64,000 nt of DNA, taken from NCBI GenBank assembly GCA_030142905.1, contig JASJOG010000008.1, positions 806,001 to 870,000 on the forward strand. The letters run 5' to 3'. The position numbers and the translations under genes were made by a program. Below the pieces are notes generated by a model. The model saw nothing but the letters and a program-made list of their open reading frames with translations. It ran no database searches and was not told the origin of the DNA. Positions 42,301 through 54,100 of this stretch are shown here, piece by piece. Positions within the stretch are counted from its first letter, which is position 1, and each line of letters begins with the position of its first letter. This DNA comes from Heliopora coerulea (taxonomy: Eukaryota; Cnidaria; Anthozoa; Scleralcyonacea; Helioporidae).

Positions 42301-45300
42301 ATTAATTTAAGTTAACTGTCTTACGGTTAAACTTTTTTGTCTTAATATCAGTTTAATGCACCAAACATTGATCTGTCAGTTTTCCGCTCCTTGTAACAGT
42401 AGATTCCTGTCGTTTGTTTTGAAAGCCGGCAAGGGTAGGTCTCTCGGCTTCCTTTGGTGGATTATTTTTGCTTTATTGAATTGGTTCAAGCAAGATCTTC
42501 ACGTGTTTGCTTATCGTGCAAATCCCCAGTAAATACGGTAATCGAATATTATTCTGCCTGACTTCAGTCTCGGCACTTACTCATACAGAAGAGTTGTATC
42601 TTTCCCCTCGATATTATTCGTAAGCGAGTCAAAACACAGCTACTATTGTTATTTTAAGTTAAAACAGTAATGAGTAAATGTGGATAAGATTGAGATGTAA
42701 ACAGTTTAAGTTTGCAACTTGAAGAAGATATATTGTAAGAGCTCTTGATGAACCAAAATTTTTGACTCATTCAAACCGATTTGGGGTTTCAATGCTAGGA
42801 TGGCATCCGATAAGAACATGGCTGTACATACCGGAGGGACATCTGAGGCGACTGTCTCCCCCCGAAAAATCCAAGTTATTTACTTCAAATTCTATTTATG
42901 AGTTGGATATTTCGTAAGTCGCATTTGGGTTTTAACTCATTCTTGTGTAATTTCATATGAATAGCAATACTGTTCATTACTCTCTGCACATGGCTGTGAT
43001 CTCGTGAAATTAGAAAATGGATCCAGTCATAAAACGTGCATTCACCTGGCAAAGTATTACCTATTGCCTTTCCGTCTTTGTAATTCTTTTCTTCAGAAGC
43101 GACTACGTAGTGAATTTCTAAATCTCACGATTACTTTGGTGGTGTGAAATTGTTTATGAACCATGTAAAAGCATTTCTGAGGAAGAAAATAAAACCATAC
43201 TTGTTTTTCTTCAGGTGACCGATCGAATGGAGGATTTAAAGAAACAATACGATGAAAAACTTGCTCAGAAGGAAGACCTGAGGAAGAAAGCTGAACTTAC
43301 AGAATTAAAACTTGATCGGGCTGGGAAACTTGTGTCCGGGTTAGCTGGTGAAAGGGAACGATGGGAATCAAGTGTTAAGGTAAATATAAGATTTACTGTA
43401 CATAAATACTAATTACTGTAAAAAATTACGAAAATGACGTTGGTGAGTTATGACAACCCATTCTTGGTTGATATACGTACGTACAGACATGCACACAAGC
43501 ATTCTTCCTTGTCTACCAACCCACCCACTTTCCGGTCAGCCAATCTACCTATCTGCTTATCTACCTACCTACCTACCTATGCTTACCTACCTATCTACTT
43601 ACCTACCTACTTACCTACCTACTTACCAATGTGTATCTACTGATACGTACGCTTCTGCATATTGTTCCTACCGGAAAACAAGATCGCGATAAGAGAGGAG
43701 AAATATTTAAATGACATTAATCATAAAATCTCCCCCCGTAAAATTATTTGGCTGCAACGTTGCATAATCTCGATATTTTATTTTAGCTCAAATCGTAAAC
43801 ATTCTTAAGGTTGAACTTTCAATCACGTTTTCGTGCGCAATACATTTTGTAATCTTAGGTCACGCTGCATTCAACTGGTCTAATGTATTGTTTTTTATCA
43901 TACCAATCTGTGACATCAGTTATTATTATTCCATGTCATTCTCCATAGATACTCGAGGAAAACATTGGCTATTTAGTTGGCGATTGCCTTTTGGCTGCTG
44001 CCTTTTTGTCATATGCAGGCCCATTCTTATCAAACTATCGGGACGAACTTGTGATGAAGAACTGGATCGCTCAGGTATACAAAATCTATAAACGCAACAA
44101 ATGTTTGCTAGTAGTTCGTAGTTAGGTGAATTGCTAGTGAAAATTGGAATGAAGATTCGGAAAATTAGGAAGACCGACGTCTGAAAAACCTTTCACTTTT
44201 GAGAACTTCATAAAACTCATGAATACAGTAAGCTCTTTTGCGAAAGCAGCGCTCCATGAATTTTAATTTTACGTGTTTCTTTTCAATTCTACGTGGGTAT
44301 AACCGTTTACCCAGCAAAGCCGATGGCCCTTAGTTTTTTAATGAACCGTTGACTTATTTATTAAATATTCCCTTACAAAGATTTCCAACGCGAAACGCGA
44401 TTTTCAAAAATGAAATTAGAACATTTTTTCATTCGAAATTTTTACTACCAACGGCTGTTTTGTAGTAATCACCACACATGACACTGTGAGACCCAGATTC
44501 CATCCTCGGTCAGAGCTATATTCAACGTCTTAAAATAACTGGAAAGAAGGTGCTGCCTTGGGATCGATATCCGTGAATTTCATGACTTTCTATTTCACTG
44601 GAAACGACGTAAAATTCTTCGGACATTAGTACCCCATCAGCTGAGTGTCTAGCCTGTTGCAGTAATCTGCTCACAGAAGGCTGAGAAAGCCAAATATGTG
44701 GAAATTGATCATTGTAACATTGAGCATATTTTGAACATATGGAATTGACAAATGACCCGTGCAAGTCAGTTTCAATTGTTTAATTTTATATCTCATCGGT
44801 GAAGTCACATTTCGCAAATGAGAAAGCTAAATAAATTTAATATTTAAATGAAAAAATTTTCTTAAATAAAATGCTTATTCACATATGAAATTGAAAACTG
44901 GCAATTGAAAATTCAATTCGTATGTTGAATTTTTTCTTGGATTAAATCAGTCATTTCGCTTATACAATACTTGATTCACATATTTGTTAGAACGACAAAT
45001 ATTTCTAAAGGTTTGTTTTAATATTAAAGGTTGGTTCAAAGTATAGGTTAATTGTAATTTTTTTTTCATGTTAAGGTGCGAGAGTTGAAGGTTGCCTGCA
45101 CACCGAAGTTTTCTTTCGCTGACTTCTTGGCAAAACCTACTACTGTTCGCCAGTGGAACATACAAGTAATCTGTCAATTTATGTTTTGGGCTCATTTTAA
45201 AAACATCATAACTTGTTCATCACTGTCTTTTTCAGTTGGACAGCAAGCCAGTTGATATAGCCCTTTGAACCCTGCTGGAGTTTCCCCTTTGACGAGTAAA

Positions 45301-46341
45301 ATCATCTGGCGTTAACTAGAATAGAGTTAATAAAAACGGCAAATGCCGTCTTCAAGTGTCAAAGTGATAAATTATCCAACATGACTTTCCCTGTTGGTAT
45401 TGACACTGCTCGTGTACGGACATATCACAGGCTGTAGTGGAGGTATCCTATGCATGGTTAAACAATTCGTGGAGGTTTTACTCCAGCAAATATTTTGTTC
45501 ATTGACATTTAGGGACTGCCTTCGGACCAATTCTCGACAGAAAATGGTGTGATAGTTACTCGTGGAAACAGGTATTGTATTCACTTATGATCGCTCACCT
45601 GGATTGACGTGAGGTTTGCCTGATGGTCAGACGAACGTTAAGTCCAATTTATTATCCCAGCGTTGTTCTTACAATTTTATACTTGATCTAGCATGAGTTC
45701 GCAAACTACTGTAACGTGGGTATTCGATAGAGAAGATTATAAAAGAAACACATGCATGTTTCAATATATATTGTGATAGATTTTCTCACCAAAACATCTT
45801 ACACAGCAATATCTTCTTCAGGTGGCCTCTTATGGTTGATCCACAAGGACAAGCTATAAAATGGATCAAGAACATGGAAATGAAAAATGTAACGTATAGT
45901 TAATGAGTTGAGGTGTCTTACCCTCTGTCTTTAATTAAATGATGCATCATATATAACATGTGGGCATTATTACAGGGTTTTGTTTGTGTTATATAGTTTC
46001 TTTTATGTATCACTGAAACTGTTCAGTGAAGACATTGCAGCATTTCGTTCGAGCAGGGATAGTGCGACGATTATTCGTTAATTTCAAAGTTCCCCCCGAC
46101 TATTTTTATGCCTTATATTTTATTCTAAAAATAAGTACTTCGTTGTTGTTTTTCATTGCTTATAGATAGAAGAATGATATTTGTTCGTAAATATCAGAAA
46201 ATCAAATTATATTTGTGCGTAAATATCAGAAAACGCTCGGCTACGCCTTGTGTTTTCACAAGGCATTTTTCTGGTTGAAATGACGCCATTCATGTTTCTA
46301 TCACAGTACAGAGACACTCAAGCAATTTTCTATTTGTTAAG

Positions 46342-46395
<54 letters not shown>

Positions 46396-46938
46396 CCGTA
46401 AATGACCGATTAAGCGCCGCGGCGCTTATTAAAGTTTTTCCTGTAAAAAATGCGGGCTTCGAGAGCGGCGTTTATTCAAAGACGGGCAGGAACACGGTTA
46501 TGTATATATAAAATCAGGTAAGGCACGCAGGTGGGCACAATTTTATAATCAAGTAAAACACAAGATGAGCACAATTTCCCAGTCAATAGCGTCGTTGCTG
46601 AAGTTACAGGGAAGAGAAAACGCGAGGTCGGACTGGTTGTTCCTGCTAAGTTCACAGCATTTACGATAAATAGACGATATGCACAGGTGTTAGACTTGCG
46701 TACCTAGAACTAATATGCGAACCCGATTCCTGTGAGAAATATCCTGTAATAAAGCATTAGTTTAGATCTTAAGAATTGGTCCCCATTCTCAAGCAATTTC
46801 ATGTTTTCTTTTTGTAAACAAAATATTTTCTTACACAAGATCAAGTACCGCTACAAGGGTGCGGCGCTTATTTGTAAATGCTCAAATTGGCGCCGCGGCG
46901 CTTATTCGAGTGGCGACGTTTAATCAATCATTTGCGGT

Positions 46939-46972
<34 letters not shown>

Positions 46973-49900
46973 GTATATATATATGTAATATTTAAAAACC
47001 GAGCAGGAGTGCTTTATCGAGATTTAAAACACGAGGCGATAGATGGAATACAAAAGAAAATCATAACCGTGCCCGATCTATATATGTGATAAAGATACAT
47101 GTGCCTTTATATGTGAAGAAGAAGTCCGATTTTTTCGGCTTACAAAAGATAAATTTCCACACTTCCTTCGCGAATTAGCGTATTAGGTGGTGAATTTCAT
47201 AAGAGATTTATCACGTATTAGTAGTTTTATTCTGAATTTGTCCTCGATTTTGCATGCATCGGATATGAAATGTATTTTTGAGCAACCTCCTAGAGTAAGC
47301 TTTCGAAGAGTTAAAAATCTTAAAGAAGAGCTGGTAAGAAGCAGGATTAGGATACTGGATGACGGTCGGAAGGGTATGGTAAAATGTGGAAAATCGAGGT
47401 GTCAAATATGTAGTTTCGCTGAAGAGGGAGTTGTTTTTGAGGACAATTCGGGAGAAAGAAGTTATGTTATTAACTATCGACTTAATTGTGACTCCAAGGG
47501 AATAGTTTATCTTATAATGTGTAGGAAATATTTAAAGCAGTACGTTGGAAGCACAATCACATGGTTTAGGACTCGATTTAATAATCATAAGAGTAGTCTT
47601 GGAAGATATGAGAAAGGAATGCAGAATATGCCGGGAGAGCATTTGTATGAGCATTTTTATGGGGATGGACGCGAAGGTTTGAATGATGTAACGGTCAAGA
47701 TTATTGGTAAAACGGATGTTAGTCAACCAACCATAAGAGAAATCGAAGTGAAATAATCATAAAGGTTTGAGTACTGCCGAAATGTGAGAGTAGTTATCTA
47801 ACGTTTCGAGCGAAGGCCCTTCGTCTGAGAGAAAGGCCTTCGCTCGAAACGTTAGATAACTACTCTCACATTTCGGCAGTACTCAAACCTTTATGATTAT
47901 TTCACTTTGATTTCCACACTGCCTACGCAGCATTCCATTTTTATTTCATAAGAGAAATCGTTTGGGCGTATAAACTAAATTCTTTTGTACCTCAGGGCTT
48001 AAACATTCGAGATTTTAATTAGTTTTTTGGTGTAATTTAAATTTCATATTTATTTAAATTGATTTGCTTTTTGTATTTAAGCAATCCTACTTTTGTTTAT
48101 AAGTTGACTTGATAAAGGGGCAGCGCCCCGAAAGGTTGTAATAAATGGATTAAAAAATTTTTTATAATCATCTTGCACTTCTTGAAACATTTTCGCGCCG
48201 CAGCAGAAAATCGTCATTGAAGGATCGAACGACAAGCATTCGTGAGGAAATGCAGAAATCAACAGAAAATAACATGTCGTTCCTCCAAAAGTAGCCAAAT
48301 AGGTTTTGAAATTTTGAAACATTTCTTGGGTAGCCCACCCACTCCCTACACATACCTAGTCCCTAGGAATATCCGCCTTCCGGTGACGGTAGGGCCACTG
48401 TGTTTGCTGTCTCTGCTATAATACTTGAGTTTCCTGTTGCAAATGTTAACTAAAATCCTGATTGCAGCCAAAAAAGGTCTGTGAGAGGGGTTCAAGCTTG
48501 CTGATCGTGGACAGTATTGTAGGTTTCGGAGTATCTTGTTTCCTTAACTTAAATCGTGAACTGTGTTAATATATGCTGCTGTTTCTTCAATTTACATAGG
48601 GAGCCAGGTGACCTTCTAATGATAGTTCATGTTGTTATAGGGTCTCAAGATAATTGATTTGCAGCAATCCGATTATTTGAGAACTCTGGAAAATGCAGTT
48701 CAGTTTGGTTCACCAGTTTTATTACAAAATGTGCAGGTAATGTTTGGCTGTGGATAAATTAACTTCCGTGAGTTAGATCTTAAAGATTAGCTGTGCTCAA
48801 GCAGCAATTAAGATGAAGAATATGTTAATCATTTTGTGTGCTTGTTCATTATCCTTTAAGGTTTAACTTTTTCATTTTTTTCTGCTTTATTGATGTAATT
48901 ACCCAGGAGGAACTTGACCCATCTCTCGCACCAATTCTCAACAAATCTTTTGTAAAACGAGGTATGAATTTGGTCAATTTTTTTCTATTTTATTCATATC
49001 TTCCAACTATTGGTCGTTTCGACACTAAAAGCTGGTAAATAGAAAAACTAAATCCTAGGGTGTGACCTTTCTAGTTCAATACATTATGAAGATGTAAAAT
49101 TTTTAGTCTTTAATTTGTACCCTACTTCTGGCCTGTACCTCTTTCTTTAATTTTTAAACCTTTTAGTGATACCCTTTTTGTCTATTTTATTTCAGGCAAC
49201 GCGCTCTATATCAAACTAGGTGATAAAGAAGTGGAGTACAATCCAGATTTTAGGTTCTACATCACTACTAAGCTCAGTAATCCTCATTACACTCCCGAGA
49301 TCTCAACGAAGGCCCTAATTGTCAACTTTGCTGTGAAAGAGCAAGGTTGGTTTTCGTATGTTGAAGTTATTTTATAGCTTCTGTTGTGGCCCTATGTAAG
49401 TTCTGTAAGGGTTTTCTAAATGACGATTGGGAATATGCAAGTCACACTGAACATTTGTTTACAGCCAATTATCTTTCAAAATCGCTTATATAATCTTCAA
49501 TAGGTTTGGAGGCCCAACTGTTGGGGATTGTCGTTCGTAAAGAGCGTCCTGAACTGGAGGAACAGAAAGACAACCTGGTTATAAACATTGCTGCTGGAAA
49601 AAAGAAATTGGAGGATTTGGAAGATAAAATATTGAGGTCAGTTGTAAGTGTTTCGTTCAAAGGTATTAAATAAAGAAGAGTCAGACTCTGTGATATAGCA
49701 CTTCAAAACTTCAATGTATCATGTACCAAAGGGCAAGAACAATCAGAAAAAGTAATATTTCTGGTGATTATCGGACATAGTATGTTGTGGAACTACTTAA
49801 ATTCAGATATTTGCTAGAGAAAGACGTTATCAACCAAAGAGAAAATAAGACAATATTAAGTTTGGAGGAAATTGTCTGATCGCAACTGGATTTTGAAGAA

Positions 49901-51082
49901 GTTGAGACTTATGAGGGCTTAGGTTGAAACAAGAGCAACAGCCCTATTTTGTTTCTTGATATCTTACAAGTCATTTTAAGTGAGCTCATTGTAATTGCTT
50001 TAATTGTCTGAATACGACCATTTAAAGGTTATTCTGACCTGGTTGTCGTGCACAATAGCCATTAACGTTACTCCTCGACTATGTGTTTCTGACAAGTGGC
50101 TAATGATGTAAACGGAGAACCAGTTGACATATATCTGGGACTCTGTGTAACACAAGACATACTTCTGCTACGATCTCCTATTTGGGTTCATTGCATGCTT
50201 TTTAATACATTAAACTGCTCATTCCCATGTGTTCGCAGCAAAGCTACGTACGGGAATAATTAACACAACGGAGTGGAAAGAACTACTCCCGTGTTTGGGG
50301 AGACGATTTTTGCATACGTTTTTTTCTTCATTTGTATGTTAAGACTGAGAGAGGATGTTTGAAAAACTTGTCGAAGTTAAATATGGAATCAATCTTCCCG
50401 CTGACCCCAAGGGGCTAATTTATTTCTCGTTAAATATTTAGTTTTTGTCGGTTATTCCATGTAAAATTACTTTGCTTGAACTATTAAATGGAGGAGAAAA
50501 TTGCTAAAAGGACGACTGTTTTTCCCGCCGCATTTTGTCCCTTAACTTCAAAACATTTCAAAAGACCTATCGCAGATACAAATTTGTGTTCGTGCGAAAA
50601 GTCTATGCATGATTGTGACTGAAAATTTACTCCTATAACTTGTCCCCTCGTTTCAGAAATCATTTGTGAAGTCAGGTACGGGCACGAATGTGGGTGTGTG
50701 AGGACATGGATTTGCGTTTGGGGGTAGGACTTGGGACGTAAATTAAATAAATTCATTGTCGATCTGCTGTGTCTGTAGCGATGGTTTAGGGTGCGACTGT
50801 GGATGCACTTTTTTGAAAATTATTCTGAAATAAAAATACATGAAATGAAATGTAATGTCTCTTTTTCAGAATTATTGTTACTGATTATTAATGGAATAGT
50901 GTTAAATCAGCTGTGCTTTGGATCAGAGAATATATGAATAACGAATAATTGGTAGACTTACTTTAATAGTTGTTTACGTTCTCCAGAACAAGAATAGTAA
51001 GAAAAGGTGCAAAACAGTAATCTATTATTCTTAACTCGCATACAACCCATCTAAGGACACTGGAAGGGGTCCCAGCCTGCTA

Positions 51083-51116
<34 letters not shown>

Positions 51117-54100
51117 AAGCTAAAAACTTTAAATAAAATTACAAACGATTTCGACCATACGGTCATCTTGTTTTTACCTATATTCGAAATCGTTAGTAAT
51201 TTTATTAAAAGTTTTTAGCCTTCCATAATAATGAACCTTTTTTAGCGAACGTTATGTTGAGTAATCTCTTAGTTTTGTTTTGGTCGCTGTGAGTACGTGG
51301 TCATGTATATGAGTTAGAATGTAGAATAACACCATTATTGATAGGTTCGTTTGGTTTTGGTATGTTGTTAGATGAGGTTGTATGGGATTAATTTTTCCCT
51401 GTAAGTTAGATGTCACAAGTTCATGTTCGTACACTCTAGACTTCTACAAACTGCCCAAGGCTCATTGCTGGACGATGAACAGCTAGTGAACACGTTAAAC
51501 TCGTCAAAACAAACCTCCCAAGAAATAGCAGAGCAGCTCCAAGTCAGCGAACAGACAGAAATTAAAATCGACACAGCTCGTGAGGTGCGCATATTGTATC
51601 ATTTTTAGAAACCAATGCAATTACAAATTAGAGGTGGAGTTATATACTTATTGCTCATTTCAGAAAAGTAAAGATTCTTTCTTCCTAGGGCTACCGACCA
51701 TGTGCTCAACGTGCGTCAATCCTATTTTTTGTGCTGAACGACATGGGTCGAATTGATCCTATGTATCAATTTTCTCTTGATTCCTACATCAGTTTATTCA
51801 ATTTGTCAATCGAGAAAAGTCAACGAAGTCCTCAGCTGGAAATAAGGATACTTAATCTCAACGAGTATCACACTTTTGCTGTTTACAAGTATGTTGAATA
51901 GTATTTTTATTAATATGTGTCGATCTCAAATATTACAAATAAGACAAAAAATGATGTAAGCTATCCAAAACTAAGTGGATTCTATAGCACAGTGTAATCA
52001 ATGATAACATTTTAGTTACCCACAGTTACGGTGTTTAAAGTTGTTGGTAACTATTCATGGTTTGATTTATAGGGTCGCTAATGCACATGTCAATACAAAG
52101 GCTTCATTATAAAGCGACTGGTGGCGGTTTTCCGCCGCCTGTTTGATCTTTAACTCTGATCGGCCATAAGCGTAAAGCTCAAAACTTACGTACAACCGCA
52201 GTTTAAATCAATCTCCATTTTAGCCATTCAAGTTGTACAATTTTGAAGCTCCTCAAAATCATGTTCATTGATTTTGGCTTCTTTTATTGTTTCACTTCAA
52301 ATTGCCGTTGTCGGTGAGTTTGCTAATCATATCAGGTTTCCTTTTACCCTTCTACGAGTTCTGTAAGAACGAGAGTTCACACACCGTGCAAAGGGCAAGG
52401 GATCGAGGAACCAACGAAATTACCCTTTTCAACTACCTCGTTTTTAATTATAAAATAATTGGTCATGGTTTTGGTGTTTGTCCAAAATGGTAGTAGTGAT
52501 ACACATGGTGGTTGCCGAGATTGCAACCAGAATAGCGTGTATGGTTATGAATGTCGAAGGGGGTATGGTCATGATCATCATCACGACGAAGGTCATGTCA
52601 TTGTCATGTTTGAGGTCGTGTCGTGATTAGTTACATATGCACGGCTATGGTTGAGGTTGTGTTTGCACGGGTTTATGTTTATGAACGAATTCTTCATGGC
52701 TGGGGCCTTGGATAGGGTCATGGTTATGGCCACGACTAAAACCAAGATTATGGTTGTGACTTTCACTGCGGTCGGATTCAGTGTTTTTTAAATTGAGGTA
52801 TTTTTACACGACTCTGGCGTGATATTCATTTCGCGCCAACCTAAGCTCAGGTCGGCTTTCAGACTAACCTGAACACTTCAAGCCATTCTGAATCCTGGTC
52901 GTTTTCACATGCAACGGAATTTAAGTCTAAAGAAACTCGAAACCTTCCCAAAACTAACTTTGTAGCCCTAAAACTATAATCCAATGCCTGTCGGCAACTT
53001 TAAAAAATATTATATAAAACAAACATACCAAGATGCTTCTTTTCGGAGTTTGTTTTATATTATATTTCCTAAAACTAAAGTTTATCTGATTGAATATTCT
53101 ACATCCTGTGCACAAAAAAGGATCACCTATATGAAGCGAATCAAGACTGATCGTGAGTCCGGCAGCTTGAAGCAAGAATGAGGAGGCCTTCGCAGGGATC
53201 AGACGGGCCACATGTAAACACCAATGAGTAATAACTATAACCACAGTACATTTGCTAATGATTAACTCTTTTCCGGTAGGATAAAACTTCTACAATTTTA
53301 CTCAGGCTAACACAAGACAGTTATACTCGTCAAGGGAAGAGTTCCCTGCAGGAAAGAATTAAAGTCGTCCAACAAATTTTGAAAATGTGGTACTTATTTA
53401 AAGATATCTATCTATACGGGTAGTTTGAAAGGTTCCGAATGAATAAAACGACGGTTGAACTCGGCGGCGTGGCGTTTGTAGCCATTAAGAGAAAATTTAC
53501 TGAGCCGGAATATAATATTCGTAAAATGTTTTATGCTTCTAGATTCACTTGCAGAGGTTTGTTTGAACGTCACAAGTTGCTTTTCTCGTTCCAAATGTGC
53601 GCCAAAATCCTAGAAGCTGCTGGAAAGTTAAACATTGACGAATACAACTTCTTTCTGCGAGGTGGAGTGGTAAGTTATCTTGGACCAGGGCGCATGCTTC
53701 GAATTTATTCATAATTAATAACGCTCGAAGTGACAACCGTCTCTTTCTCTTGGTTTCGTTGTTTTGCTTTGTGAGGGGAAATAATAGTCTATTCAGTATA
53801 TTTTTTACCGCTGCAAATGAGCTCATGACACGTGTTCCAGCTACCCCAAGGATGGTTATGAAATATGAGCTCAAATTTGTGACAAGTAACTTAGTAATTT
53901 CTAACACTGCGAAGGTGAATTCTTAGACTTCTTAAATGTTAAAAATGTTCGCGAGTATGTCAGTTCAAAATTGACCATGGTCATTCTGAAAGTTGTATAT
54001 CAACCGTGCCTTTACAGCTTTGTCGTGCATTAGTTTTTTGCACTCCCAAATGTACACGAATATAATGTAGATCTTTTGTATCCCAACCTAATAAGCTTTT

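Larger units (their letters stand above)
47100..48150 (+). mobile_element. 5'-truncated Penelope-like retroelement, interrupted
   Basis: Contains a GIY-YIG endonuclease ORF (47187-47756), its displaced last codons (47961-48022) and a 3' tail with a hammerhead-like motif (48108-48137). The reverse transcriptase that should precede the endonuclease is not visible upstream; 46394-46988 is MITE and microsatellite. The outer limits are approximate. Confidence 0.7.
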
